Of a stretch of DNA of 64,000 bases, positions 1-8,637 are shown one piece after another (position 1 is the first letter of the stretch; every line of letters starts with the position of its first letter). Source of the DNA: Flavobacteriaceae bacterium UBA1903 (GTDB lineage Bacteria; Bacteroidota; Bacteroidia; Flavobacteriales; Flavobacteriaceae). Location: the NCBI GenBank assembly GCA_002337605.1, contig DDGL01000007.1, forward strand, positions 186,001 through 250,000, read 5' to 3'. The position numbers and the translations under genes were made by a program. Below the pieces are notes generated by a model. The model did no database searches. It worked only from the letters and a program-made list of their open reading frames with translations, and was not told where the DNA came from.

Positions 1-195
1 AAAAAAGTAGAAGAATATCTTGTTAGAGAAGAAAAAATCAAAGCAACCAATAAGGGTGAAGATATGTTGAATAAAATGGTAGCATTGCGACAAAATGAAG
101 CTGCTGAAATGGGTGATATTCTTACCCGACTTCAACTACAAAAATACAAAGAAGTTAGACCAGAAATTCAACCTCTGGCAAGAGTGAAACAATAA
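1..195 (+). CDS. C-terminal end of an unidentified protein (partial)
   Basis: An open frame runs from the first base of the window to a TAA stop, giving 64 residues that begin KKVEEYLVREEKIKA and end LARVKQ. The start lies outside the window. The visible part is rich in Lys, Glu and Gln and looks helical, with no signal or catalytic motif, so no function can be assigned. A strong hairpin terminator follows directly, which supports this being the real 3' end of a gene. Confidence 0.6.
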   Translation, partial: KKVEEYLVREEKIKATNKGEDMLNKMVALRQNEAAEMGDILTRLQLQKYKEVRPEIQPLARVKQ

Positions 196-216
196 CGTTT
201 CCCTACTTAAACAAAA

Positions 217-248
217 AAAGAGCACTATACGTAGTGCTCTTTTTTTTT
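217..248. terminator. Bidirectional rho-independent terminator
   Basis: Perfect 9-bp arms AGAGCACTA/TAGTGCTCT around a 4-nt loop, preceded by an A run and followed by a run of T. It lies between the plus-strand gene ending at 195 and the minus-strand gene ending at 265, so it can serve both. Confidence 0.85.
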
Positions 249-264
249 ATAGATTTTTTATGAC

Positions 265-711
265 TTATTTTACAAAATCCTCTCCATTGGTTGTTTTTTC
301 AATAGTAGGATCTTCGGTATGCATTGTTTTCTTAAGCCCTGCAGAATCTACACCAAAGAATTTTAGAATATCGGATCCGTTGGCGATTTGCTTAGTCACC
401 TTGCCTTTAATAGCGATAGGATGTGTAAGCACTTCATCATTATTTTGCAAGATCTTTAACCAGTCGTTTGTGCCATAGTTAGAGGTGTCCTCCACATCTA
501 CCATACGCTTGTCAATAAGGTCTCCTACTTTACAATTTAAAGCGCTTGCTAGTTCTGTCCATTGCGTGTCACTCACTTTGGTTTTAGAAATATCTACTGC
601 GTTTAAATTTTCTTTAATGCCCTGTAAATAGGCTAAGGCGTGCTTTCCTACTCTGGTATTGTGACTGTATATTAATGTAAATTCTCTATCGTCTCGTGCG
701 AGTACTCCCAT
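265..711 (-). CDS. ArsC/Spx-family thioredoxin-fold protein lacking the catalytic Cys
   Basis: 148 residues resembling the arsenate reductase (ArsC/YffB/Spx) family: an N-terminal strand then the pattern IYSHNTRVGKHALAYL, a central DWLKIL and the late segment LTHPIAIKG that in ArsC carries the conserved basic/Pro loop. At the position of the ArsC active-site Cys (NPxC) there is Val21. The only cysteine is Cys60, so a classical arsenate reductase reaction is unlikely. The frame is open further upstream but would overlap the hpf gene; ATG at 711 leaves a clean 43-bp gap. It probably forms an operon with hpf. The family call is good, the role unknown. Confidence 0.7.
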   Translation of the reverse strand: MGVLARDDREFTLIYSHNTRVGKHALAYLQGIKENLNAVDISKTKVSDTQWTELASALNCKVGDLIDKRMVDVEDTSNYGTNDWLKILQNNDEVLTHPIAIKGKVTKQIANGSDILKFFGVDSAGLKKTMHTEDPTIEKTTNGEDFVK

Positions 712-754
712 TTCTTTGTGTGATTGGTTACTGCTTTTTTTCAAAATATTAGTA

Positions 755-1057
755 TTAATGTGTTTGCATTTTATCTTTTTTCTTGCGAAGCTGCTTACCC
801 ACTTCTGAACAAGCTTTTGCAAGAGAAGATTCAAAAGCACCATTGTTAGCTTGTGCGAATAAGGTGGTACCGGGTACATTTATTCGTATCTCTGTGATCA
901 TCCCTGTTTCAGGGCTGGTTGTGTTTTCTTTTTTAAAATATACATCAGTATTTACAATGAAAGTATATTTAGCTTCTAACTTTTCAAGTTTTTCGGTTGC
1001 TAATGCTTCTAATCTTTTACTGGCTGAAACATCTTTATATTCGAAGTTAATGTTCAT
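755..1057 (-). CDS. hpf: Ribosome hibernation-promoting factor HPF/RaiA (short form)
   Basis: 100 residues, the usual size of short HPF/YfiA proteins, which bind the decoding centre of the 30S subunit and silence ribosomes in stationary phase. The start MNINFEYKDVSASKRLEALATEKLEKLEAKY matches the family's N-terminal strand and first helix, and the second helix (SSLAKACSEVGKQLRKKKDK) carries the basic face that contacts 16S rRNA. No C-terminal dimerisation domain is present, so dimer formation would need another factor. On the coding strand a TATCTTTA box lies upstream, a plausible -7 element. Confidence 0.88.
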   Translation of the reverse strand: MNINFEYKDVSASKRLEALATEKLEKLEAKYTFIVNTDVYFKKENTTSPETGMITEIRINVPGTTLFAQANNGAFESSLAKACSEVGKQLRKKKDKMQTH

Positions 1058-1123
1058 AGGTCTTTTGTTTTGGATTCAAAAATAAAGATACAATTCCTTC
1101 GAGGGGAAGACAAACTTTTAGTA

Positions 1124-2107
1124 TTATTTTGGCAAATCCTTTGCTGGTACTTCTTCTTTCGAAGCTGGAATATAGATAGAAGCCAGTATTCCTCCCAAAA
1201 GCGCAACTCCAATTACAGCAAGCGAAAGCCATTCTGGAATTTCCACGTGATGTGAAATTAGCATTTTAATTCCTACAAAACTTAAGATGGCTACCAGGCT
1301 ATAGTTAATATATCTGAATTTCTGCAACATACGCGAAATCAAAAAGTACATAGACCGAAGCCCAAGAATGGCCAGAATATTAGAGCTAAATACAATAAAA
1401 GGGTCTGCTGTAATGGCAAGAATAGCAGGAATGCTATCCAGCGCAAAAAGAATATCGGTAAGCTCAATAATGAGCAATGCAATAAATAGGGGAGTTGCAG
1501 CTTTGATTCCCATACGTCTGATAAAGAAATTTTCACCATCGATCTTATGGGTTACAGGGAATAGTTTCCGGATGTATTTATACACTTTAGAATGTTTAGG
1601 GTCAAAATCGGTATCGCTGGAAGTAGCCATTTTGTAGGCTGTGTAGAGTAAGAAAACACCAAACACATAAATAATCCAATCAAATTTATTGATAAGGGCT
1701 ACTCCAAAAAGAATCATTAAGGCTCTGAAAACAATTGCGCCCAATATTCCCCAGAACAACACACGATGCTGAAACTTTGCAGGAATAGCAAAAGAACTGA
1801 ATATAACAGCAATTACAAATACATTATCAATACTTAGGGAAAGCTCAATTAAATAACCTGTAATGTATTTGAGCACCGCGGTTTCAGGACTAAGTCCAGT
1901 GGGGTTTTCTACCATCCCCTCAGAAAACAACCAATAGATAACAGCAGAAAAAGATAACGCAATACTCACCCAGATTGCTGTAAAGATAGATGCCTCTTTG
2001 GTTTTAATTTCGTGTGCCTCTTTGTTGAAAACAAATAGATCTAAAAAGAGCATAACCAGTACAAATGCAATAAAAATACCCCAAACCATAGTTGAAAATT
2101 TTAGCAA
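1124..2107 (-). CDS. TerC/Alx family integral membrane protein
   Basis: 327 residues with about nine hydrophobic segments. It carries the two hallmark acidic transmembrane motifs of the TerC family, SLSIDNVFVIAVIF in the first half and DILFALDSIPAIL in the second. Members act in metal-ion (often manganese) export or loading of secreted enzymes and in tellurite or alkali stress. The length is normal for bacterial Alx/TerC proteins. It is divergent from the nitroreductase gene, with about 120 bp between starts. Substrate cannot be told from sequence. Confidence 0.88.
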   Translation of the reverse strand: MLKFSTMVWGIFIAFVLVMLFLDLFVFNKEAHEIKTKEASIFTAIWVSIALSFSAVIYWLFSEGMVENPTGLSPETAVLKYITGYLIELSLSIDNVFVIAVIFSSFAIPAKFQHRVLFWGILGAIVFRALMILFGVALINKFDWIIYVFGVFLLYTAYKMATSSDTDFDPKHSKVYKYIRKLFPVTHKIDGENFFIRRMGIKAATPLFIALLIIELTDILFALDSIPAILAITADPFIVFSSNILAILGLRSMYFLISRMLQKFRYINYSLVAILSFVGIKMLISHHVEIPEWLSLAVIGVALLGGILASIYIPASKEEVPAKDLPK

Positions 2108-2228
2108 AAGTAATAGTTCAGAATCCGAAACTATGATAGGGTTTTGTTAATTATAGTGAATAGTTAAATCTTTTTTAATTGTTTTTGGTTTGAGAGCAAT
2201 GGTCGTAACTTTTAAGAAAAAAGAAAAG

Positions 2229-2819
2229 ATGCAGGAAAAGAAAACACCCACAGCGTATGAAATACATCCACTTATTAAAGAGAGGTGGAGTCCGCGTGCC
2301 TTTGCCGAAACCCCGATTTCTGAAACTGAAATTAAAACGCTTTTAGAAGCTGGTCGTTGGGCACCCAGTAGTAATAATTTACAGCCCTGGAGAATTATCT
2401 GGGGATTAAAAGGCACCGATACCTATGATAGAATATTTGATTGCCTCGTCGAATTTAACCAAGGATGGGTAGAGGGAGCACCAGCACTTATGATGGGAGC
2501 TTTTAAGAAGGATATGAAAGATGGAGAAAAAGAAAATTTTCACGCCCTTCACGATTTAGGCCTTTTTATGGGCAATGTAAGTGTGCAAGCCACCAGTATG
2601 GGAATAGCAATCCATCAAATGGCAGGAATAGATTTTAAGAACGCAAGAAAAGAATTTGGCTTTCCGGATAATTTCCAGGTAGCCACCGGCATTGCTATTG
2701 GACGCTATGGCGGAACTGCAGAAACACTACCAGAAGATTTACAGGAACAGGAAACAAAAGTGACCCGTGAACGTAAAGAACAAGCTGATTTTGCCTTTAA
2801 CGGAAACTTTAAAAAATAA
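2229..2819 (+). CDS. Nitroreductase family protein
   Basis: 196 residues of the FMN-dependent nitroreductase fold. KERWSPRAF near the N-terminus and the GRWAPSSNNLQPWRII stretch are the FMN phosphate- and isoalloxazine-binding segments; GMAIHQMAG-like and ATGIAIGRYGG stretches complete the fold. Such enzymes reduce nitro groups, quinones or flavins with NAD(P)H. ATG at 2229 gives the usual N-terminus (MQEKKTPTAYEIHPL); in-frame TTG 2190 and ATG 2199 would add a basic extension not typical of the family. The small gene at 2824 follows four bases after the stop and is probably co-transcribed. Confidence 0.85.
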   Translation: MQEKKTPTAYEIHPLIKERWSPRAFAETPISETEIKTLLEAGRWAPSSNNLQPWRIIWGLKGTDTYDRIFDCLVEFNQGWVEGAPALMMGAFKKDMKDGEKENFHALHDLGLFMGNVSVQATSMGIAIHQMAGIDFKNARKEFGFPDNFQVATGIAIGRYGGTAETLPEDLQEQETKVTRERKEQADFAFNGNFKK

Positions 2820-2823
2820 AACT

Positions 2824-3081
2824 ATGAGTACAGAAAAGAAACAAAAAGACCACGCCGATTTTCAATCTAACTACAGACGCTCCTCAAATTTTGGAGGTAA
2901 AGTTTCTGAAGAAGAGCAATTAAAAGTTGCAGGCAATGGTAACATAAAACTCGATAAAGACAACGAAATGATTTCAAACGAAGACAAAAAGAAAATTGCT
3001 GATGCTATGGATAAAATGCAACGCAAATTTGAGAATACAGACGATAGAGACAAGGCAAGAGAAGAGGAAGAGGAAGAGTAG
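2824..3081 (+). CDS. Small charged protein with KDHADFQ-YRRSSNF motif (copy 1)
   Basis: 85 residues, no signal peptide or membrane segment. The N-terminus KQKDHADFQSNYRRSSNFGG is repeated almost exactly in the tiny gene 100 bp downstream, which argues that both are translated. The middle is hydrophilic and the C-terminus is a run of acidic residues (KAREEEEEE). I do not recognise a named family. ATG at 2824 is chosen because the conserved motif begins nine residues later; an upstream in-frame start at 2767 would overlap the nitroreductase gene heavily. Confidence 0.65.
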   Translation: MSTEKKQKDHADFQSNYRRSSNFGGKVSEEEQLKVAGNGNIKLDKDNEMISNEDKKKIADAMDKMQRKFENTDDRDKAREEEEEE

Positions 3082-3183
3082 TGCACTTGATTCGTTAAAG
3101 TTTTGAAAATTAGTAGGGTTAGATGGTTTATTTCTAGCGTTTTTTCAATAGCTTTAGCTTTCCAATTTTAATTGACGGTCGAT

Positions 3184-3321
3184 ATGGAAGCAAATAGAAA
3201 GAAAGATCACGCCGATTTCCAGGATACATACAGACGTTCTTCTAATTTCAGAAGTGTTATAAAAAAGGAAAAGTTTGAAATTTCAAACAAAGGCGATGTG
3301 AAGATTGTTTCAGAAGAATAA
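3184..3321 (+). CDS. Tiny protein with KDHADFQ-YRRSSNF motif (copy 2)
   Basis: 45 residues starting MEANRKKDHADFQDTYRRSS and ending KIVSEE. The shared motif with the preceding 85-aa protein (KDHADFQxxYRRSSNF) and the similar middle (E..F/K..NKGDVKI against AGNGNIKL) show that this is a shortened paralogue. It is followed at once by a strong terminator, as expected at the end of a transcript. Function unknown. Confidence 0.6.
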   Translation: MEANRKKDHADFQDTYRRSSNFRSVIKKEKFEISNKGDVKIVSEE

Positions 3322-3337
3322 CTATTTTTTCTGAACG

Positions 3338-3378
3338 GAAAAAGCGATAGTACTTTATGTAGTACTATCGCTTTTTTT
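3338..3378 (+). terminator. Rho-independent terminator
   Basis: Perfect 11-bp arms AGCGATAGTAC/GTACTATCGCT, an 8-base loop and a T run, directly downstream of the tiny gene ending at 3321. Confidence 0.85.
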
Positions 3379-3477
3379 TATGCATAATCTTAACATAGTT
3401 TAACCTCCAGCACCCATACCTACAACACTTTTTAACAACTAGCTAAAGTATCTTTACATTCAACAAAAAATAAAACT

Positions 3478-4602
3478 ATGAAAGATACACAACCCTTATT
3501 AACCCCAATTAAAATTGGAACCCTCGAACTTCCTAATCGTGTTGTCATGGCTCCTATGACGCGAAGTAGAGCTAATAATAAAGATACGGCACCTACAGAA
3601 GATCTGCACGTCCCGTATTATACCCAACGTGCTACCGCAGGATTAATTATTACGGAAGGCGCACAAGTTTCAAAAAGAGCTGTAGGGTATATTTATACAG
3701 CAGGAATCCATTCTCAAGCACAAATTGACGGATGGAAAAAAGTTACAAAATCTGTACACGACGCCGGGGGACGAATTTTTATTCAACTCTGGCATGTGGG
3801 CCGGATCTCACATCCCGATTTTCACGATGGGGAACTGCCCTGGGCGCCTTCTGCTATAAATCCTGAAGAGAAAGTTTTTACTCCAGACGGTCAGAAAGAC
3901 ACTGTAGTTCCTAAAGCCATGACCCAAGAAGATATTGAAATCACCAAAAACGAATTCGTACAAGCAGCCAAAAATGCAGTAGAAGCTGGTTTTGATGGGG
4001 TAGAGATACATTCTTCAAACGGCTATTTGTTTCATCAGTTTTTTAGCAGTTTCAGTAACAAAAGAGAGGACAAGTATGGCGGTAGCATAGAAAACCGGGC
4101 TCGCTTCTTTTTTGAAACGTTAGACGCTATGAAGGAAGTAATTCCGCAGGAGAAAATAGGAGCCCGATTTAACCCTTCATTACATGGAACTTTTGGAATG
4201 GAAGTAGTTGAGGATACGATCCCTACGTTCGATTATATCATTAAAAAGTTGAATGATGAATACCAGCTGGCGTACATTCATTTATCGGAACCTTTTACCG
4301 ATGTAAGTAAAGTGCCGTATGCGGTGTGTGATATTGCAAAACGCTACAGGCCTATGTACAACGGAAATTTAATGATCAACACTGGGTTTACGCAATCTAC
4401 AGGAAATAAAGTGATTCGCGATGGGGATGCAGATCTGGTCGCTTTTGCAAAACTATATGTATCCAACCCGGATCTGGTAGGTCGCTTCAGAGAAGAAGCA
4501 GATCCTTCTGGCTGGGACAAAGACACCTTTTATACACAAGGTAAAGAGGGATATACAGATTATAAAGCCGAAACGCGGGAGCTACTACCTGGGAACAAGT
4601 AA
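3478..4602 (+). CDS. Old Yellow Enzyme-type alkene reductase (NemA-like)
   Basis: 374 residues, normal for NADPH-dependent FMN ene-reductases. The TIM-barrel start PIKIGTLELPNRVVMAPMTRSRA is typical. The substrate-anion pair is His178 and Asn181 in EIHSSNGYLFHQF, with the proton-donor Tyr183 two residues on. WHVGRISH (about 105-112) and the REDKYGGSIENRARF stretch are further signatures. Homologues reduce activated alkenes, quinones and nitro-esters in electrophile defence. The aldehyde dehydrogenase gene follows 37 bp later, suggesting a two-gene unit for reactive carbonyl detoxification (inference). Confidence 0.92.
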   Translation: MKDTQPLLTPIKIGTLELPNRVVMAPMTRSRANNKDTAPTEDLHVPYYTQRATAGLIITEGAQVSKRAVGYIYTAGIHSQAQIDGWKKVTKSVHDAGGRIFIQLWHVGRISHPDFHDGELPWAPSAINPEEKVFTPDGQKDTVVPKAMTQEDIEITKNEFVQAAKNAVEAGFDGVEIHSSNGYLFHQFFSSFSNKREDKYGGSIENRARFFFETLDAMKEVIPQEKIGARFNPSLHGTFGMEVVEDTIPTFDYIIKKLNDEYQLAYIHLSEPFTDVSKVPYAVCDIAKRYRPMYNGNLMINTGFTQSTGNKVIRDGDADLVAFAKLYVSNPDLVGRFREEADPSGWDKDTFYTQGKEGYTDYKAETRELLPGNK

Positions 4603-4639
4603 GAATGTAGAAACGAATCAAAATAAAATATTAAACAAG

Positions 4640-6034
4640 ATGAAGAAAAGAAAACTAATGGGAGGGTTTAGAACTATAAACCCTGCAACCGAAGAAGTTA
4701 TAAAGGAGTATAGGTATATGACACCTGAAGCCGTGGACAACGCCATAGACAAGTGTCAGGAAGCGTTTATTTCCTGGAAACTCACCACGTTAAAAGAGAG
4801 GGCTGCGATCATTAAAAAGATCGGAGAAGGTCTTATGGCGCGTCGTGAAGAATTTGCAAAACTGATGACCCAGGAAATGGGTAAAGTAATCAAGCAAGGG
4901 TTTCAGGAAGTAAAACTGTGTGCTGGTATATGCGACTATACTGCTGAACAGGGAATGAAAGAACTAGCCGATGAAGAACGTGAGCTATCCAATGGGGGGA
5001 AAGGAATTATAACGTATTCACCTATCGGAATTGTGTATGGAATTCAACCCTGGAACTTTCCGTGTTATCAGGCGATCCGGTATGCCATTGCCAACCTTAT
5101 GGCCGGGAATGGAGTACTCTTAAAGCATGCAGAAAGCTGTACAGGTTCAGGACTTTTACTGAAGGAAATCTTTGAAGACGCCGGATTGCCAAAAGACCTT
5201 TTTACCGTACTCATCATAGACCATCAACAGTCTGACGAGGTAATCGCAAACAAACATGTTCGCGGAGTTACGTTAACAGGAAGTGATGGTGCCGGAAAAG
5301 TGGTAGCACAAAAAGCGGCAGAACACCTAAAGAAAACAGTATTGGAATTAGGAAGTAACGATGCCTATCTGGTTTTAGACGATGCCGATATTAACATGGC
5401 AGCAGAAACCTGCGTACAGGGACGTATCTATAATAATGGGGAAACCTGTGTCGCGGCAAAGCGCTTTGTGGTAGTTGAAAAGGTATATGATGAATTTAAA
5501 GAAGCCTTTGTAAAAGGAATGAAGGAGATAGAAGCGGGCGACCCTACTAAAAAGGAGACCGCTATGGGGCCCATGGTCACAGAAGAAATGCGTGATACAT
5601 TACACAAGCAGCTAGAAGAAAGTGTAGAAAAAGGTGCTGAGATCTTAGCAGGAGGGAAGTTGCCTGAGGGTAAAGGGTTTTACTATCCCGCTACCGTGCT
5701 TGGAAATGTGCAGCCTGGACAGCCTGCCTATGAAGAAGAATTCTTTGGACCAGTAGCTTCATTGATCAAAGCGAAAGACAATGAAGATGCTATGCGAATA
5801 GCCAACGACAGCCGTTTCGGACTGGGAGGCGGAATTTTCAGTAAAGACGAAAAGAAAGCTATCAAATTGGCTCAGCAGCATTTTGATACTGGTATGGTCT
5901 TTATCAACTCCTTCGGATTGGCAGATCCCAACATGCCTTTTGGAGGTGTAAAAGACTCTGGGTACGGGAGAGAGCACGGCGGATTCGGAATAAAAGAATT
6001 TGTAAATGCGAAAGCGGTTATGATGTTAAGCTAA
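4640..6034 (+). CDS. NAD(P)-dependent aldehyde dehydrogenase, succinate-semialdehyde type
   Basis: 464 residues of the ALDH superfamily. Visible catalytic residues are Asn139 (PWNFP), Glu236 (LELGSND) and the nucleophile Cys270 (NNGETCVAAKRF). The TINPATEEVIKEY start and PFGGVKDSGYGREHG near the C-terminus match the GabD/Sad-like succinate-semialdehyde dehydrogenase group, but substrate is inferred only. The protein might start at Met7 (4658). It lies directly after the ene-reductase gene and is closed by a terminator. Confidence 0.88.
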   Translation: MKKRKLMGGFRTINPATEEVIKEYRYMTPEAVDNAIDKCQEAFISWKLTTLKERAAIIKKIGEGLMARREEFAKLMTQEMGKVIKQGFQEVKLCAGICDYTAEQGMKELADEERELSNGGKGIITYSPIGIVYGIQPWNFPCYQAIRYAIANLMAGNGVLLKHAESCTGSGLLLKEIFEDAGLPKDLFTVLIIDHQQSDEVIANKHVRGVTLTGSDGAGKVVAQKAAEHLKKTVLELGSNDAYLVLDDADINMAAETCVQGRIYNNGETCVAAKRFVVVEKVYDEFKEAFVKGMKEIEAGDPTKKETAMGPMVTEEMRDTLHKQLEESVEKGAEILAGGKLPEGKGFYYPATVLGNVQPGQPAYEEEFFGPVASLIKAKDNEDAMRIANDSRFGLGGGIFSKDEKKAIKLAQQHFDTGMVFINSFGLADPNMPFGGVKDSGYGREHGGFGIKEFVNAKAVMMLS

Positions 6035-6051
6035 ATTCGATCAGAAATTGA

Positions 6052-6083
6052 AAAAAAAGCAGCCCAAGTGGCTGCTTTTTAAT
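6052..6083 (+). terminator. Rho-independent terminator
   Basis: AGCAGCC/GGCTGCT stem around a short loop, A run before and T run after, just behind the aldehyde dehydrogenase stop. Confidence 0.85.
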
Positions 6084-6147
6084 TTTGAAACACTTGAGCT
6101 ATTTAGCATCCTTTACTCATAATATGTGGTATCTTTAAAAGAAAAAT

Positions 6148-6318
6148 ATGTTCGGATTATTTAAAAAGAAAACGGAAGAAGAGAAATTACAGGCTGAATA
6201 CGAAAAACTACAAAAAGAAGCCTTCGAGCTCTCCAAAATCAATAGATCGAAAAGTGATGCCAAAGCAGCGGAAGCAGAAGCGGTAATGACAAAACTGGAA
6301 GCCCTGCGGAAAAAGTAG
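6148..6318 (+). CDS. Lacal_2735/DUF6435-type small coiled protein
   Basis: 56 residues: MFGLFKKKTEEEKL, then a charged helix, then SKINRSKSDAKAAEAEAV and a Lys-rich end. This matches from memory the small flavobacterial family called Lacal_2735 (short MFGLFKKK start and an NRSKSD centre). The role is unknown. It converges on the exporter gene, with only seven bases between stops. Confidence 0.7.
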   Translation: MFGLFKKKTEEEKLQAEYEKLQKEAFELSKINRSKSDAKAAEAEAVMTKLEALRKK

Positions 6319-6325
6319 CGTATTC

Positions 6326-7525
6326 TTATTGTTTCTTTTGTCGCTTTACATACCAAAGAATCAGTAGCGAAATTGCACTACAAACTGAAAACCCAATAAA
6401 CAACGGACGCGTGCCCTGGGCGACAAACCTTCCGATGAACGTACTTATAGGTACCGCCATTAAGGTTGAAATCAGTCCTGTAATAGCAGCCGCAATACCT
6501 GCGATGTGACCCACCGGTTGCATGGCCAGTGCGCGTAAATTTCCGAAGAGAAAACCAATACAAAAAAACTGAACCGCAAAAAACGCCAATACCACATAGA
6601 TATTTGGTTGCGCAGTATTGTAATAAACAAGCAAATAAAGCACCGAAACTACAAAAAAACCGAGTAGGGCAGTGGTGACCATTTTCTCCATACCGAAGCG
6701 CACCACGAAGGTTCCGTTTAAGAAAATGGCAACACCAATAGCAATGGCAAGACCTGCAAAGATGTAAGGAAATTCAGTCTCGAGTCCGTATTGGTTCTGA
6801 AAAATTTCCTGGGAAGCACTCAGGTACACCAGGAAGGACCCAACCACAAAACCTGAAATCAAGGTATAGCCCATGGTGGTTTTAAATTTTACCGTTTCCC
6901 TGAAACCAGCTGTAATGCGTTTTATGGAAAAGGGAATACGGCGTTCTACTGGTAAAGTTTCTGCTTGTCGCCACCAAAACCAGATAGCTACCAGCGCACT
7001 GATACCAATTTGCACGTAAAAAATACCCTGCCAGTTGTAATGATTTAGTACAAACTGTCCCATAGCCGGAGCTACGATGGGAATGAGTAGAAAAACTACT
7101 GTCACAAACGACATGATACGCGCCATATAATCGCCATCGAAAAGGTCACGGATAATCGCTATACATATGGTTCGCGGTGCTGAGAGTCCGACGCCCTGTA
7201 AAATGCGTCCGGCGACCATGACCTCTAAACTTTCGGCATAGATACACACAAAGCTGGCTGCTACAAACAGTGCAAAACCCATATACACAGAGGGTTTTCT
7301 ACCCAACGAATCAGATAGGGGACCAAACAGCAAGGGTCCAACGCCAAGCCCTAAAAATATCATGGTGACCAACAACTGATTGTCAGCTGCTTTTTCGGTG
7401 TTAATGGCCATACCAATAATATCGAGTGCAGGTAACAATGCGTCGATAGACAGTGCGGTTACCGACATGAGTGCCGCCATAAGGGCAACAAATTCGAATT
7501 GAGATGTGGCTTGGGTGGTTTTCAA
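6326..7525 (-). CDS. Bcr/CflA-type multidrug efflux MFS transporter
   Basis: 399 residues with about twelve hydrophobic segments. Motif A is present in the loop after helix 2 (GPLSDSLGRKP), and GRILQGVGLSAPRTICIAIIRD is the motif around helices 4-5 typical of the Bcr/CflA drug:proton antiporters (DHA1 family). Substrates in known members include bicyclomycin and chloramphenicol; here the substrate is unknown. Length and topology are normal. Confidence 0.88.
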   Translation of the reverse strand: MKTTQATSQFEFVALMAALMSVTALSIDALLPALDIIGMAINTEKAADNQLLVTMIFLGLGVGPLLFGPLSDSLGRKPSVYMGFALFVAASFVCIYAESLEVMVAGRILQGVGLSAPRTICIAIIRDLFDGDYMARIMSFVTVVFLLIPIVAPAMGQFVLNHYNWQGIFYVQIGISALVAIWFWWRQAETLPVERRIPFSIKRITAGFRETVKFKTTMGYTLISGFVVGSFLVYLSASQEIFQNQYGLETEFPYIFAGLAIAIGVAIFLNGTFVVRFGMEKMVTTALLGFFVVSVLYLLVYYNTAQPNIYVVLAFFAVQFFCIGFLFGNLRALAMQPVGHIAGIAAAITGLISTLMAVPISTFIGRFVAQGTRPLFIGFSVCSAISLLILWYVKRQKKQ

Positions 7526-7597
7526 GAGGCAAAAGTAGCCAATATTAGGCTAGGAATGGGTGATTTAGGGAATGCAAAAAATAATTATATTCGTTGG

Positions 7598-8323
7598 ATG
7601 AAAGTATTATCTAAACAACGAATGGGTTCGATCACCGGCAAACGATTACGTAATTATGCATTGTATGCGTTGGGAGAGATCATTTTGGTGGTCATAGGTA
7701 TTTTAATTGCCGTTAGTATTAACAACTGGAATGAAGATTCGAAACAAGAAGAAGTGTTACAAGGGTATTTAAAAGCCTATAAAACAGATCTGGAAACCGA
7801 TACACTGATCGTTGGTAGAACTTTACAGATGTTTGATGTGAAAGCAGAACAGTTCGAACTTTTTTTAAGCGACAGTGTGACGGCCCAGACGTATCAGGAA
7901 CATCCAGAAGGCTTCGGATTGATATTGAGTTATGTCCCATTTGAAATGCAACAAAAAGGGTTTACGTTATTGTCTAATTATACCAACGAAAAAGAAGAAG
8001 TAACCGACAGTTTGCTTATAGACATCATTGCCAATCATTCATTTCATTTAGATGCGATAACGAGTACTCAGAAAATGATAAAAGAGGACATTCGTGAAAC
8101 GATGAATTATTTTAAGAATAATGAACCCTGGGTGGCTGATCTGTTACAGGGAGATGTATCGAACCCGGAAATGATAGCTTATTTTACGAGTAAGCAACAC
8201 AAAGGACGTGTTGCTATACACGAAATGCTGGTGATAGGTAATATGGCAGCATTTTTAAATTCGTATAAGTCAAAAGCAATTCAAACCATTGCTGCAATAG
8301 AAGAACGATTACAGGAAGAGTAA
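7598..8323 (+). CDS. DUF6090 family membrane protein
   Basis: 241 residues from ATG 7598. The core is YALYALGEIILVVIGILIAVSINNWNED, a single transmembrane helix that is the hallmark of the flavobacterial DUF6090 family; the remainder is a helical soluble domain. Function is not known. The frame is open further upstream (7499) but that stretch overlaps the divergent exporter gene and shows no family similarity; Met at 7622 is another possible start. It borders the AT-rich island that follows. Confidence 0.75.
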   Translation: MKVLSKQRMGSITGKRLRNYALYALGEIILVVIGILIAVSINNWNEDSKQEEVLQGYLKAYKTDLETDTLIVGRTLQMFDVKAEQFELFLSDSVTAQTYQEHPEGFGLILSYVPFEMQQKGFTLLSNYTNEKEEVTDSLLIDIIANHSFHLDAITSTQKMIKEDIRETMNYFKNNEPWVADLLQGDVSNPEMIAYFTSKQHKGRVAIHEMLVIGNMAAFLNSYKSKAIQTIAAIEERLQEE

Positions 8324-8362
8324 GTAGCTCGAGTTGCACATATATAATAAGAGCTTTCAATA

Positions 8363-8381
8363 ATTCTATTTGACATAATGT
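8363..8381. repeat. Direct repeat, copy A (pairs with 9155-9173)
   Basis: ATTCTATTTGACATAATGT; 18 of 19 bases match the copy at 9155-9173. The pair encloses almost the whole left flank. Confidence 0.6.
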
Positions 8382-8400
8382 AAATTATAGTACATTCATG

Positions 8401-8498
8401 GCAAATATGCTTAATAGCGCTATGAGGCGATATTTTACATAAAAGCAGATATCGGCCAACAGGACTATATCGTTAGCTTTTATGTAACGCATATTTGC
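8401..8498. repeat. Bulged long hairpin with two nested perfect stems
   Basis: Outer arms GCAAATATGC (8401-8410) and GCATATTTGC (8489-8498). Inner arms TTACATAAAAGC (8435-8446) and GCTTTTATGTAA (8476-8487). The left side carries 24 extra bases between the stems, with the self-complementary ATAGCGCTAT at 8414-8423, while the right side has one base. The fold could be a cruciform, a three-way junction or a single-strand recombination site. Confidence 0.6.
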
Positions 8499-8530
8499 AT
8501 CCTTCCTCCATTCCTCTGTAGCTATAATTC

Positions 8531-8551
8531 TATACTATGTAAAATAGTATA
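8531..8551. repeat. Perfect 8-bp inverted repeat
   Basis: TATACTAT and ATAGTATA separated by GTAAA. Role unknown; part of the structured left flank. Confidence 0.5.
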
Positions 8552-8637
8552 CCGTCATAAGATTAATATTCCAGATACTCCCTAAGGATTTTTTAAATAC
8601 GTGATTCTCGAAGATCCGTCGCCATGTACCATAATTT

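Noticed and set aside
265..879. Upstream extension of the ArsC-like gene to 879
   Set aside because: It would overlap hpf by 125 bp and the extra residues have no family similarity.
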